From positions 1 to 64,000 of the forward strand of contig JBGCEJ010000001.1 in NCBI GenBank assembly GCA_045106235.1: a stretch of 64,000 bases of DNA, written 5' to 3'. This stretch comes from UBA4427 sp045106235 (GTDB lineage Bacteria; Myxococcota_A; UBA9160; UBA4427). Shown piece by piece: positions 34,613 through 43,600 of the stretch. The notes under the pieces were generated by a model, which saw only the letters and a list, made by a program, of their open reading frames with translations, was not told the DNA's origin and ran no database searches. The position numbers and the translations under genes were made by a program. How positions within the stretch are numbered: the stretch's first letter is position 1; each line of letters opens with the position of its first letter.

Positions 34613-35506
34613 ATGGGAATCAGCGTGGCGACACCGCCCGCGATCAAGACGGCTGGAAAGAACTTTGCCGGGGACGCGGCTGTGGACGGATCCACGCGCG
34701 CGCTCGACGAAGCGCTTGCCCGCGTGGCGGAGCTTGAGGAAGAGCTCTCGCAGCAGGCTCAGGCGCGCAGTGAGCTGATCCATCTCGTCACCCACGAACT
34801 CCGAACCCCCATCACGATTATTTCGGGCTTTAACCGACTTTTGCGAAGTGAGGCGGATCCGCCTTTGAGTGAACAACAAGATCATTTCGTCGAAGAGAGT
34901 TTGAAGGCCTGCCGGCGCTTGGATGCTTTCGTCGGCGATTTATTGGATGCGAGGGCGGACGGTTCGACGCCGATGCCGGTGGTGCAGCAGCGCGTTTCCG
35001 GTGAGGCGCTTGAGGCCCTGATTCGGGCACAGCTGGAGTCGCTCCAGCCGCTGCTTGAGGATCGTGGGCTGCGTCTTGAAGGCGTCTTCGATCTACCGAA
35101 GCTCGCCCTTTCTCTCGATCTGACACGCATTGAGCAAGTCGTGACGAATCTCGTTTCGAACGCCATTCGCTATGGCCGGCGAGGGGGCGTGATTCGGATC
35201 TCAGTCGGCGCGAGCGCGGAGAAAGCGGCGGTCGGCGGACGCTTTCCCGTCGAAGTTGCGGTTGAGGACGATGGCCCAGGGATTCCCGTCGCGGACCGGG
35301 AGCGGCTTTTTCAGCCGTACGTTCGTGGCCGGATGAAGCAAGAGGGTGCGTCCTCTCAAAATGAAGGTCTCGGGATCGGGCTTTCGATCTGTCGGCGCAT
35401 TTTGGCTGCGCATGGAGGCTCGATTGCCGTGGAATCGAGTTCGCTTGGCGGGGCGCGATTTGTTTTTGGGTTGCCGAGTGCGCCGCACTCGGATGTGGAG
35501 GGTTAG
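34613..35506 (+). CDS. soluble sensor histidine kinase
   Basis: A 297-residue kinase without transmembrane segments or a recognisable sensor domain. A coiled coil (about 28-52, RALDEALARVAELEEELSQQ) leads into HisKA with the phospho-acceptor His61 in THELRTP, then the ATPase domain with N box VVTNLVSNAIRYG, G1 DDGPGIP and G2 GLGIGLSICRRI. It must sense through partners or its short N-terminus. One base separates its stop from the TTG preceding the cognate regulator, so both are in one operon. The locus context recalls PrsK/PrsR-type control of exosortase regions, but PrsK is normally membrane-bound. Confidence 0.88.
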   Translation: MGISVATPPAIKTAGKNFAGDAAVDGSTRALDEALARVAELEEELSQQAQARSELIHLVTHELRTPITIISGFNRLLRSEADPPLSEQQDHFVEESLKACRRLDAFVGDLLDARADGSTPMPVVQQRVSGEALEALIRAQLESLQPLLEDRGLRLEGVFDLPKLALSLDLTRIEQVVTNLVSNAIRYGRRGGVIRISVGASAEKAAVGGRFPVEVAVEDDGPGIPVADRERLFQPYVRGRMKQEGASSQNEGLGIGLSICRRILAAHGGSIAVESSSLGGARFVFGLPSAPHSDVEG

Positions 35507-35509
35507 TTG

Positions 35510-36958
35510 ATGGGATCCGCGCTGAAGAAATCAGCCGCAGGAGCGATGTCTGAGGATGGGGCGCCGAAGGCGCCGCGGGCTCTGATCGTCGATGATGCCG
35601 AGGGCATGCGCGCCTACCTTGCGAGTCTCTTCGAGAGTCGCGGTTTTGACGTGGATACGTGCGACGATGGTCGACGGGCGATTGCGCTGCTTGAGAGCGG
35701 CGCCGACCCCGATGTCGTGATCCTTGATGTGATGATGCCGGGTATCGACGGAATGGCTGCGCTGGCCGCGATTCGGGAGGCATGGCCGGAACTTCCTGTG
35801 CTCATGATCTCCGTCATCGGGAAAGCGAGCACGATCGTGGATGCGATGCAGCTCGGCGCTGCAGACTATTTGACCAAGCCTTTTGAAGAGGGCGAGATCG
35901 ACGCGGCGCTCGACCGCTTGGGGCTGCATTCGAGTGGGAAGCGAGCGCATTCCAGCCAATCGCCGGAAGGGCGTGGGCAAACGGTTTGGGTGAGCTCGGC
36001 GATGCGGGAAATTCGAGCTGTGATTGAGCAGATCGGCGAGACGGATGTGACCGTGCTGATCCAGGGCGAGAGTGGCGTTGGGAAGGAAGTCGTCGCGCGC
36101 GAGGTGCATGCCGTTTCGACGCGGGCCACGAAGCCTTTCGTGAAAGTGAACTGTGCGGCGCTGCCGACGGATCTTCTTGAGAGCGAGCTCTTTGGCTACG
36201 AAAAGGGCGCCTTCACGGGCGCAAATGGACGCAAGCAGGGCAAATTCGAACAAGCGAATACCGGCACGATCTTTCTCGACGAGATCGGCGAGATGTGTCC
36301 GTCTCTTCAGGCCAAGCTCTTACAGGTTCTGCAAGATTCGGAGTTCACGCGCCTCGGCGGCAATCGCGAGGTTCAGGTGGATGTCCGTGTTGTCTGCGCA
36401 ACGAATCGCTCGCTCCTCGACATGGTTGCCGCGGGCGATTTTCGCGAGGACCTCTTCTTTCGCATGAACGTCGTTGCGATCGAAATTCCGCCCCTGCGTC
36501 AGCGGCGGGAAGAAATGCCGCTGCTCGTTGAGACGTTCTTGTCGCGGTATTCGCTGATGTACGAGCGTCCGTATCGCGGGCTTTCGCAGCCTTTGATCGA
36601 AGCGCTCGCGGCGTACCCGTTCCCGGGCAACGTGCGCGAACTCGAGAATATGATCAAGCGGGTCGTTGTGCTGGAGAGCGAAGAGTCGATCATGAAAGAT
36701 CTTCGGAAGCCCCAGGCCAGTCGCTCTGAACGTCGGGCGGAGCTTGATGCGCTGCTCTTCGAGATGGAGGAGACGGCGGGGGATCTGCCCTTGCGCGAAG
36801 TCGGGCGGCGATTCGCGAAGGAAGTCGAGCGCGAGGCGATTGAGCATATGCTGAAGGCGACGGGCTGGAATCGGAAGCAGGCCGCTGCGCGCCTCGGTGT
36901 GAGCTACAAGACGCTGCTCCAGAAAATTCGGGAGTGTGAGGTCACGGTCGAGGCCTAG
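35510..36958 (+). CDS. NtrC-family sigma-54 response regulator (first copy)
   Basis: A 482-residue activator. Receiver domain about 23-135 with phospho-acceptor Asp73 (VILDVMMPG) and Lys in YLTKPFE. AAA+ domain about 160-390 with Walker A GESGVGKE, the sigma-54 contact loop GAFTGA and Walker B IFLDEIGEM. A Fis-type helix-turn-helix ends the protein (WNRKQAAARLGVSYKTLL). ATG 35510 has GGAGGG seven bases upstream. Cotranscribed with the histidine kinase. It would turn on sigma-54 promoters, perhaps those of the polysaccharide genes nearby; no clear -24/-12 site was found. Confidence 0.93.
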   Translation: MGSALKKSAAGAMSEDGAPKAPRALIVDDAEGMRAYLASLFESRGFDVDTCDDGRRAIALLESGADPDVVILDVMMPGIDGMAALAAIREAWPELPVLMISVIGKASTIVDAMQLGAADYLTKPFEEGEIDAALDRLGLHSSGKRAHSSQSPEGRGQTVWVSSAMREIRAVIEQIGETDVTVLIQGESGVGKEVVAREVHAVSTRATKPFVKVNCAALPTDLLESELFGYEKGAFTGANGRKQGKFEQANTGTIFLDEIGEMCPSLQAKLLQVLQDSEFTRLGGNREVQVDVRVVCATNRSLLDMVAAGDFREDLFFRMNVVAIEIPPLRQRREEMPLLVETFLSRYSLMYERPYRGLSQPLIEALAAYPFPGNVRELENMIKRVVVLESEESIMKDLRKPQASRSERRAELDALLFEMEETAGDLPLREVGRRFAKEVEREAIEHMLKATGWNRKQAAARLGVSYKTLLQKIRECEVTVEA

Positions 36959-36976
36959 AGGCCTGCGTGCCGGCGA

Positions 36977-38212
36977 CTAGCGCGAAGTGTTTTCGACGAG
37001 GACGCGTTCCATGAACGCGGCCATCTTGCGCGCGAGGTCATCCCGGATGAACCCGGCTTCGACCCATTCTCGACCGGCTACGGCGCGGCGTTGGGCCAGG
37101 TCGGGGTCGTCCATCACGGACTGAATCGCGTCGACCATCTGGTCTGGCGCTTCAGGGTCGATGACCAGGGCGCCTTCGGCTTCTTCGAGCATGCGCCGGA
37201 TTTCGCCCTTGGCGGCGAGGACCACGGGACGCTCCTGCGCGCAGAATTCGAAAATCTTCGATGGGATCACGGTCTCAAATACGGGGAGGTCTCTGAGCAT
37301 CACGAGCAGCACATCGATTGAAGCGATCCAGTGGGGCATCGCTTCGCGCGGTTGCAGCCCAAGCATCTGGATATTCGTTAGGCCCCGAGATGCGATGTCC
37401 TCTTCAAGCTTTTTCCGGTCCGCACCGTCGCCGATCAAAACAAAGCGAAGCTCTTTGCGCGCTTTCATCTTCTCGGCCACGTCGACGAGGAGCGTGAGGC
37501 CATGAGCTAGGCCTAACGTGCCGACGTAGGCGACGGTGAAATGCTCTTCGAGGCCGTGCTCCGCGAGCAGCGCTTCGTTCTTGGGCTGAGGTTTGAAAAG
37601 GGCGGGGTCGATGCCGTTGTAGACCAGCTCGATATTGCGCGGGTCGACGCCCCGTTCAGTGATGTGGTCGTGAAAGGTGCGGGTGTTTACGACGACGCCG
37701 TCGGCGCTCTTGTAGAGCCATCGTTCCAGCGCTTCGAGGGTCGAGAGGATGGCGCCTGGGCCGAGTTGTCCGAGCTCGACGATTGATTTAGGCCAGAGGT
37801 CTCGAATCTCGAGTACGAAAGGACGGCGTTTCAGCTTGGAGATGACTGCGCCGGCGACGCCCACGAAGAATTGCGGGCTCGTCGCGACGACCAGGTCGGG
37901 CTTATCCGCGCGGAACGAGGCGAGGACCGCGGTGAGCGCGAAGAGCAGGTAGTTTGCGACGCGCTTCATGAACCCTGAATTGGGCGTGAGATACATCCAC
38001 GTTCGGATGACGCGAATACCGTCGATCTGTTCTTCTTGGATCCAGCGATTTTCGAAGCCGGGAAAAATCTCGCCTCGGGGATGGTTCGGCACCCCCGTAA
38101 TGACGGTGACCTCATGCCCGTCCTGGACCCAACGCCGACAATGCTCGTGGGTTCGGTTGGCCGGAGCATTCACCTCAGGCGGGAAATAATGCGTGATGAA
38201 TAGAATCTTCAT
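36977..38212 (-). CDS. GT4-family glycosyltransferase
   Basis: A 411-residue GT-B transferase of the WbuB/WcaI-like type. The N-terminal domain starts KILFITHYFPPEVNAPANRT and contains VTVITGVPNHPRG and LEIRDLWPKSIVELG. The C-terminal nucleotide-sugar domain has VYNGID, VAYVGTLGLAHGL, LIGDGADRKKLEE and SKIFEFCAQERPVV. It adds a sugar to a lipid-linked or growing glycan at the inner face of the membrane. Last gene of the leftward operon, 22 bp after epsI, and convergent with the first response regulator. Confidence 0.9.
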   Translation of the reverse strand: MKILFITHYFPPEVNAPANRTHEHCRRWVQDGHEVTVITGVPNHPRGEIFPGFENRWIQEEQIDGIRVIRTWMYLTPNSGFMKRVANYLLFALTAVLASFRADKPDLVVATSPQFFVGVAGAVISKLKRRPFVLEIRDLWPKSIVELGQLGPGAILSTLEALERWLYKSADGVVVNTRTFHDHITERGVDPRNIELVYNGIDPALFKPQPKNEALLAEHGLEEHFTVAYVGTLGLAHGLTLLVDVAEKMKARKELRFVLIGDGADRKKLEEDIASRGLTNIQMLGLQPREAMPHWIASIDVLLVMLRDLPVFETVIPSKIFEFCAQERPVVLAAKGEIRRMLEEAEGALVIDPEAPDQMVDAIQSVMDDPDLAQRRAVAGREWVEAGFIRDDLARKMAAFMERVLVENTSR

Positions 38213-38234
38213 CGGGGCGTGATGCTTCTGTTCA

Positions 38235-38882
38235 TCAATCAGGGACGTAGGCGCTGAGCAGCGGGGTCACCTGGTCGGCGAAGGCTTTGAAGCGCGCTTC
38301 GGCGGCTTCTTCATCGCCAAACTCGATCGGTACGGTAAAGCGGACGAGTGAGCCATCGGTTCGGCCGCGCGTCGCACGGTCGAGAAACATATACGAGATC
38401 TTTTCGTGGCTGCGAGCGAGGACGCGGCCGCGCGAGTGGTACCAGAAGTAGACGAGGGCGCGCTGATTTCCCTTTGCGATCACGAAGCGCTTCGCCTCGC
38501 CGCCTGGGCCCGCAGTCACCGGGATGATCGTTGAGTCGATCACGTCCCATCCACTTCCCGGAAGGCAATGCTCAGGCGGGTGGATCGCGGATGCTTTTCC
38601 GGTTCCTCGGTCGCGGGTCTGGCGTTCGTGGTAGCCGATATAGAGATGGAGCCCGGAATTGTCTTCTTCGTTCATGTATGCGCAGGAGAGGTAGTCGGTG
38701 ACTTGGAGGTTGTTGATGACCTCGTCGTCGAGCACTTCGCGGTTCGAGCATTCCCACGCGCCGATTTCGTCGGGGAAGTGGAGGAACTCGGTTCTTGGCG
38801 GGATGACTTCGCTGCTCCCGAGATAGAAGTAGACGTAGGTGTTCAGTCCGAGAACGAGGAACGCAGCAATAAATTTCAGCAT
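38235..38882 (-). CDS. epsI: EpsI-family exosortase-associated protein
   Basis: A 215-residue protein with one N-terminal membrane anchor (about 3-21) and an extracytoplasmic EpsI/DUF3485 domain: FPDEIGAWECSNREVLDD, YIGYHERQ, HPPEHCLPGSGWDVID, YFWYHSRGR. In exosortase systems this protein either follows or is fused to the exosortase; its role in polysaccharide or protein processing is not fixed. ATG overlaps the exosortase stop by one base (TGATG), so the two are translationally coupled. Confidence 0.9.
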   Translation of the reverse strand: MLKFIAAFLVLGLNTYVYFYLGSSEVIPPRTEFLHFPDEIGAWECSNREVLDDEVINNLQVTDYLSCAYMNEEDNSGLHLYIGYHERQTRDRGTGKASAIHPPEHCLPGSGWDVIDSTIIPVTAGPGGEAKRFVIAKGNQRALVYFWYHSRGRVLARSHEKISYMFLDRATRGRTDGSLVRFTVPIEFGDEEAAEARFKAFADQVTPLLSAYVPD

Positions 38883-39814
38883 CAGGAGGCAGTTTCCGGG
38901 GTTTCAGGCGCTTGATCGCGACCGCCTTGGAAGCGGTCCATCACGAATTCAATCAGGCGTCCTTCTGTGAGCAGGAAGAAAAAGGCGAGGCCGAAGGTAA
39001 AGATGCCTTGGAAATCATGCACGGCCCCCCCCGCCGCCTCTTCGCCGAAATTGTGCGCCAAGAACCCGGTGAGCGCGACCCGAAATGCGTTGACCGCGAT
39101 CGCGATCGGAATCGTTGAGGCCACCAGGAGGAGCTGGATCCAGATCACGCCGCGTTTGAAGAAATAGGCGAACACGACGCCGAGGGTCACCAGGGCCATC
39201 AGGCTTCGCAGCCCGCTGCACGCTTCATGAACGAAGAGCTCTGTGTGCGCCAGATGGATGATATTGCCTTCGACGAGTGCCGGGATCCCGAGGGATTGCA
39301 GGCTCCAGACGGCGAACTTTGCCGCGATGAGCTGGAGCGGGAAGGCGATCGTGTTCACGAGGGACTGCGGGAGCGGCACCATCAGGAAAAGAAAGAAGAG
39401 GGGGAAGGCGAGGATCTTGAAAATGTCCTTGCCGAGTAGGAGGAGGACGAGTCCGATCAGGGTGAAAACGAAGCCCAGTCGCATGGACATGAGTTCCGTA
39501 CCCAATCGGCCGATCGCGAGGGAGGTAAGCCCGATGCCCATGGGAATGAGTCCGAGCCAAGAGCCCTTGATCGGCGCATCTTCGAGATCCCAGCGGCGTT
39601 CGTAAGCGAAGAAGAGGGCCAGGGGGACGATGAGGAATCCGTGCTGGTAGTCCTCAACGACGCTCCAGTGATGAACCATGTTGCGGAGGATGGGGAAATA
39701 CACGCCAAACAGAAGCACCACGAATCCGCAGGTGGCATAGACCACCTTGCTGCGGTTCTCGTCATTGTCGGTCATCACCGGATGTGTCGGTGTGGTTCCG
39801 GCTGCTTCAGTCAC
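38882..39814 (-). CDS. exosortase (transmembrane cysteine transpeptidase-like)
   Basis: A 310-residue protein with about eight transmembrane helices. The proposed catalytic residues are present: Cys199 in VHEACSGLRSL, Arg245 in AVNAFRVALTG, and His266 in AVHDFQGIF. Exosortases cleave PEP-CTERM-like C-terminal sorting signals and pass proteins to the cell surface, normally in cells that make exopolysaccharide. The start is GTG with GAAGGAA upstream. The subtype (XrtA, B, D and so on) cannot be fixed by eye. It lies with WecB upstream and EpsI downstream. No substrate gene was recognised in this window. Confidence 0.9.
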   Translation of the reverse strand: MTEAAGTTPTHPVMTDNDENRSKVVYATCGFVVLLFGVYFPILRNMVHHWSVVEDYQHGFLIVPLALFFAYERRWDLEDAPIKGSWLGLIPMGIGLTSLAIGRLGTELMSMRLGFVFTLIGLVLLLLGKDIFKILAFPLFFLFLMVPLPQSLVNTIAFPLQLIAAKFAVWSLQSLGIPALVEGNIIHLAHTELFVHEACSGLRSLMALVTLGVVFAYFFKRGVIWIQLLLVASTIPIAIAVNAFRVALTGFLAHNFGEEAAGGAVHDFQGIFTFGLAFFFLLTEGRLIEFVMDRFQGGRDQAPETPETAS

Positions 39815-39884
39815 TCAGTCTTTCCTTCTTGCTCTTGCTGGTTCGGTGCAGATGGCGGTTTAATGTTAGGTCGCCACTCGCCCG

Positions 39885-41006
39885 CTAGGCGCTCAAGTCG
39901 GCTTCCAGGATGTCCACAATGCGAACCGCGGCATTGCCGTCCCAAAGGGCGGGGCGGGCCGATTCTTTCGGCTTCGCGCTGCGGAGCGTTTGGATGGCTT
40001 TCTCAATCTCTGCGGGATCCGTCCCGACGATCGTATTCGTACCTTCGGTGACTGTCACGGGGCGTTCCGTGTTCTCACGCAGTGTAAGGCATGGCACGCC
40101 TAATGCGGTTGTTTCTTCCTGGATCCCTCCTGAGTCCGTCAGCACCATCTGAGCATCCGTCAGAAGGCGAAGGAAGTCGAGGTAGCCGAGTGGATCAGTG
40201 AGGTGAAGATTGGGCTTTTCACCTCCGAGGTTCTGCTCGATGGCATTGGCGGTTCGTGGATGAACCGGAAAGACGACGGGGAGCTCGTTGTTAAGTCGCC
40301 CCAGGACTTCGAACAAGCGCTTTAACTGATCTGCGGAGTCGACGTTGCTCGGTCGATGCAGCGTGAGCACGGCATAGCCCTTGGGCTTGAGGCCAAGACG
40401 CTCGACGGTATCGAGTTCCAGCGCCCGTTCTCGATGTGCAAGAAGCGTGTCGATCATGACATTGCCGACAAAGTGAATGCGCTCTTTCGGAATGCCTTCC
40501 CGTAAGAGGTTTTCCTCCGCGGCGGGTTCGGTGGTGAAGAGCCAATCGGAGACCGAATCGGTGAGCACGCGATTGATCTCCTCCGGCATCGCCCGATCAC
40601 CCGACCTCAGGCCGGATTCCACATGCGCGACCGGAATATGCAGTTTCACCGCGGCCAGAGTGGCCGCGATCGTCGAGTTCACATCTCCGACGACCAGCAG
40701 CGCATGGGGCTTTCGCTCGATCAGCAGCTTTTCGATTTTGACGAGAACTTGTGCGGTTTGTTCAGCATGGGAACCGGATCCGACGCCCAGGTTCACATCG
40801 GGTTCAGGAATCCCAAGATCCCGGAAGAAGGAGTCGGACATGGCCTTGTCGTAGTGCTGACCGGTATGGACAAGAATGGGCTCAAACCGATCGGAGCGCC
40901 GAGTGAACTCTTTCATCAGGGGCGCGATCTTCATGAAATTGGGCCGAGCCCCAGCGACGGCGAGGATGCGCAGTCGTTCAGGCTGGTCGGCTTCAGATCG
41001 GGGCAT
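39885..41006 (-). CDS. wecB: UDP-N-acetylglucosamine 2-epimerase (non-hydrolysing)
   Basis: A 373-residue GT-B-like epimerase that interconverts UDP-GlcNAc and UDP-ManNAc. Motifs: ILAVAGARPNFMKIAPLMKE, VHTGQHYDKAMSDSFF, VVGDVNSTIAATLAA, AHVESGLRSGDRAMPEEINR, VLTLHRPSNVD and LTDSGGIQEE. It supplies ManNAc-type precursors for the exopolysaccharide. First gene of the leftward operon with exosortase, epsI and a glycosyltransferase. A 500-bp regulatory gap separates it from the rightward operon. Confidence 0.93.
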   Translation of the reverse strand: MPRSEADQPERLRILAVAGARPNFMKIAPLMKEFTRRSDRFEPILVHTGQHYDKAMSDSFFRDLGIPEPDVNLGVGSGSHAEQTAQVLVKIEKLLIERKPHALLVVGDVNSTIAATLAAVKLHIPVAHVESGLRSGDRAMPEEINRVLTDSVSDWLFTTEPAAEENLLREGIPKERIHFVGNVMIDTLLAHRERALELDTVERLGLKPKGYAVLTLHRPSNVDSADQLKRLFEVLGRLNNELPVVFPVHPRTANAIEQNLGGEKPNLHLTDPLGYLDFLRLLTDAQMVLTDSGGIQEETTALGVPCLTLRENTERPVTVTEGTNTIVGTDPAEIEKAIQTLRSAKPKESARPALWDGNAAVRIVDILEADLSA

Positions 41007-41506
41007 ATCTATGAGCTCCTGCGCATCGCGCTGAATGAATCTAGACCCGCGGGACCTGTTTCCGTTCGGTCCGGTGTTTACCGGGAAGTCGAACGGAAGA
41101 CGAGATCAGCTCCTCTGGGGAACTTCGGGGGATCGAGAGACCTTCTTTAGCATGGGGGGTGGTCCCGGTGGAGAGGGAGGTGACGGCATTCTGGGCCGGT
41201 CGGCGGGTCACACGCGAGTCGCGTGCATAATGAGAATGCGGGCCCCCTAAGGGGAACAAAGGGTGCAAGGCGATCGTAAGACGGCCGAAGAGTGGAAAGA
41301 GATTTCCCATCGGGCCACCAAGTATCCATATTTGGAACTCTTTTCCTCAACCTGCGGAAAAATAAGTCCACCTATGGCTAGGATGCGGCACTACTCGATG
41401 CGGGTTGTTGGCAACTGTGGCGAAGAACGCAGTTTGATTTTGGTTCAGGATTCTGTGTGGTGAAAACAATTCAGTTAGATCAGGCTCGAGGAGTTGAACT
41501 CATCTG
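41007..41506. promoter_or_regulatory. 500-bp divergent control region of the exosortase/polysaccharide locus
   Basis: No gene found. It contains a near-perfect palindrome CACGCGA-G-TCGCGTG (41211-41225), directly followed by CATAAT (41226-41231, a possible rightward -10), and a second inverted repeat TTTTCC-N9-GGAAAA (41341-41361). I looked for a sigma-54 -24/-12 element (TGGC-N8-TTGC) and saw none convincing. The length suggests complex regulation of both operons or a long leader. Confidence 0.5.
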
Positions 41507-42955
41507 ATGGCGAGTCCAACGACGATTCTCGTGATCGATGATGATCCAGGGATTCGAGAGTCTCTTGATGCGCTCGCAAGGCGCCATGGGTACGACCTGC
41601 AAGTGGCCGTCGATGGGGCAACTGCGCTCGCTGATCTGGAGCGGATGCGTCCGGACCTCATCACGCTGGATGCCGTCCTCCCCGACATGGACGGTCTTGA
41701 GACGCTCCGCCGGATCAAGCAGCGCATGCCTGATGTGCCGGTCGTGATGCTTTCCGGGCAGGGACAGGCGCGGACCATCGTCGATGCGATGCGGCTTGGC
41801 GCCGCTGACTTTTTGCGAAAGCCCTTTGAGGCGGAAGAACTCGATGCAGCCTGCACGAAGGCGCTCGAGAGCTGTGAGGTCCAAGAGGATTCGAAAGACA
41901 TCCGGGGTCGCGTTCGGAGCCAGGTGGACGGGCTTCTGATGGGCGGCGACAACCCGAAGATGCGCGAGGTCCAGGAGATCATCGAGCAGGTCGCAGATAC
42001 CGATATTACAGTCCTGATCCGCGGAGAGAGCGGGACCGGGAAAGAGGTTGTCGCTCGCGCACTCTTCCAACTCGGCAACCGGCGCAGTCGCCCCTTCGTG
42101 AAAGTGAATTGCGCAGCTCTCCCCTCGGAGCTTCTCGAGAGCGAGCTCTTTGGATTCGAGAAGGGCGCTTTTACCGGCGCACAAAAGCGGAAGCTCGGGA
42201 AGTTTGAATACGCTGACCAAGGCACGATCTTTCTCGATGAGATCAGCGAAATGGCGCCTGGGCTTCAGGCGAAACTGCTCCAGGTCTTGCAGGATGGAGA
42301 GTTCTCTCGACTCGGCGGCGAGAGCGATGTTCGTGTCGACTCGCGCATCATTGCGGCGACCAACCGAAATCTCGAAGAGGCCGTCAAGAACGGAGAGTTC
42401 CGAGAGGACCTCTATTACCGGTTGAACGTCGTTACGATCCAGATCCCGCCGCTGCGAGACCGTATCGATGCCGTCCCGCTTCTCGTCGAGCACTTTTTGG
42501 GGATGTACAACGAGCAGTACAATAAGAGCGTCGAAAAGCTCTCGGCCGAAACGATGAACCTGTTGATGGGATATCACTGGCCAGGCAACGTGCGTGAACT
42601 CGAGAACATGATTAAGCGCATGGTCGTGCTGGGCAGCGAGCAGACCGTTTTGCAAGAAATCAGTCAGCGCGAGGCCCCTGTTCGGGTCGTCGGCGGACAG
42701 GGAGCGCCGGGCGCGAATGGTGCTTCGTCAGACGACCAAGACCTGGCAGCGCTCGGGGCCGATTTCTCGACCGGGCAAGACCTCGACCTGAAGGCGATCT
42801 CGAAGCGTGCTGCGCAGATCGCGGAGAAGAAAGTGATCGAACGCGTGCTTGGGCAGACGCGTTGGAATCGCAAAGAAGCTGCAGAGCGTCTGCAGATTAG
42901 TTACAAGGCGCTGCTTTATAAGATGAAGGAAAACGGGCTCAGTGAAGGGCGATGA
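41507..42955 (+). CDS. NtrC-family sigma-54 response regulator (PrsR-like)
   Basis: A 482-residue regulator. Receiver with Asp55 (LITLDAVLPD) and FLRKPFE; AAA+ domain with GESGTGKE, GAFTGA and IFLDEISEM; C-terminal Fis-type helix-turn-helix with WNRKEAAERLQISYKAL. It has no kinase gene beside it. It is the first gene of the polysaccharide operon, and its end overlaps the open frame of the exporter gene, as in exosortase loci where PrsR controls the PEP-CTERM regulon. Close in design to the regulator at 35.5-37.0 kb; both may use the same kinase. Confidence 0.92.
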   Translation: MASPTTILVIDDDPGIRESLDALARRHGYDLQVAVDGATALADLERMRPDLITLDAVLPDMDGLETLRRIKQRMPDVPVVMLSGQGQARTIVDAMRLGAADFLRKPFEAEELDAACTKALESCEVQEDSKDIRGRVRSQVDGLLMGGDNPKMREVQEIIEQVADTDITVLIRGESGTGKEVVARALFQLGNRRSRPFVKVNCAALPSELLESELFGFEKGAFTGAQKRKLGKFEYADQGTIFLDEISEMAPGLQAKLLQVLQDGEFSRLGGESDVRVDSRIIAATNRNLEEAVKNGEFREDLYYRLNVVTIQIPPLRDRIDAVPLLVEHFLGMYNEQYNKSVEKLSAETMNLLMGYHWPGNVRELENMIKRMVVLGSEQTVLQEISQREAPVRVVGGQGAPGANGASSDDQDLAALGADFSTGQDLDLKAISKRAAQIAEKKVIERVLGQTRWNRKEAAERLQISYKALLYKMKENGLSEGR

Positions 42956-42986
42956 AGCTTTTTGCGGAGTGGGTTGGAGAGACGAA

Positions 42987-43589
42987 ATGAATCGCGTTCG
43001 GAAAAATAGTCGCTGGGTGGCATCGCTTGCTCTTCTCGTGTTTGGCCTTGGATGTGCCAATGCAGGAGCGCCGCCGCCGCCTGAGCCGCCTCCGGGAGAG
43101 CGGGAAGCCTACGTAATCGGGATTCCGGACCTGCTGAAGATCGTGGTTTGGAGAAACCCCGATCTGTCGGTGAACGTTCCTGTGCGCCGCGATGGCAAGA
43201 TCTCAGTTCCGCTCGTGGACGATGTGCAGGCAGAGGGTTTGACACCTGAGCAGCTGAAAGAGGTACTCACCGAACAGCTCGCCGAGTTCGTGACGGCGCC
43301 GGATGTAACCGTCATCGTTGAAGAGACGAGAAGTCATACGGTGACCGTGGTCGGCGCGGTGGCGCGGTCGGGGCAAATCCCCTTAACCCGCCAGATGCGT
43401 GTTCTCGAAGCCATCGCCACGATGGGGGGCTTCAATGCGTGGGCCCGTAAGGACCGGGTCAAAGTGATTCGCGAAGTCGACGGACAGACCGTCGAGTACG
43501 TATTCAACTACGGCGCGTATAGCGCCGGCAAGGCGAAGGAATCCAATCTCTTGCTCCAGCCCGGCGACACTGTCGTCGTGCCGGAGTAA
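42987..43589 (+). CDS. Wza-type polysaccharide export lipoprotein
   Basis: A 200-residue periplasmic/outer-membrane lipoprotein. Signal peptide with lipobox FGLGC (Cys near 24), a proline-rich linker, then the polysaccharide-export domain (YVIGIPDLLKIVVWRNPDL, VPVRRDGKISVPLV) and one SLBB-like domain (TVVGAVARSGQIPL). Short for Wza, but the length fits the exporter variant of exosortase-linked loci. ATG 42987 has GGAGAG upstream; an ATG at 42942 would overlap the regulator and place the signal internally. It would form the outer-membrane exit with the following barrel protein. Confidence 0.88.
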   Translation: MNRVRKNSRWVASLALLVFGLGCANAGAPPPPEPPPGEREAYVIGIPDLLKIVVWRNPDLSVNVPVRRDGKISVPLVDDVQAEGLTPEQLKEVLTEQLAEFVTAPDVTVIVEETRSHTVTVVGAVARSGQIPLTRQMRVLEAIATMGGFNAWARKDRVKVIREVDGQTVEYVFNYGAYSAGKAKESNLLLQPGDTVVVPE

Positions 43590-43600
43590 CAGGAGGTCCA

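Noticed and set aside
41380..41420. Sigma-54 promoter candidate around TTGGCAACTGTGGCG
   Set aside because: The -24-like GGCA is not followed by a TTGC at the required spacing.
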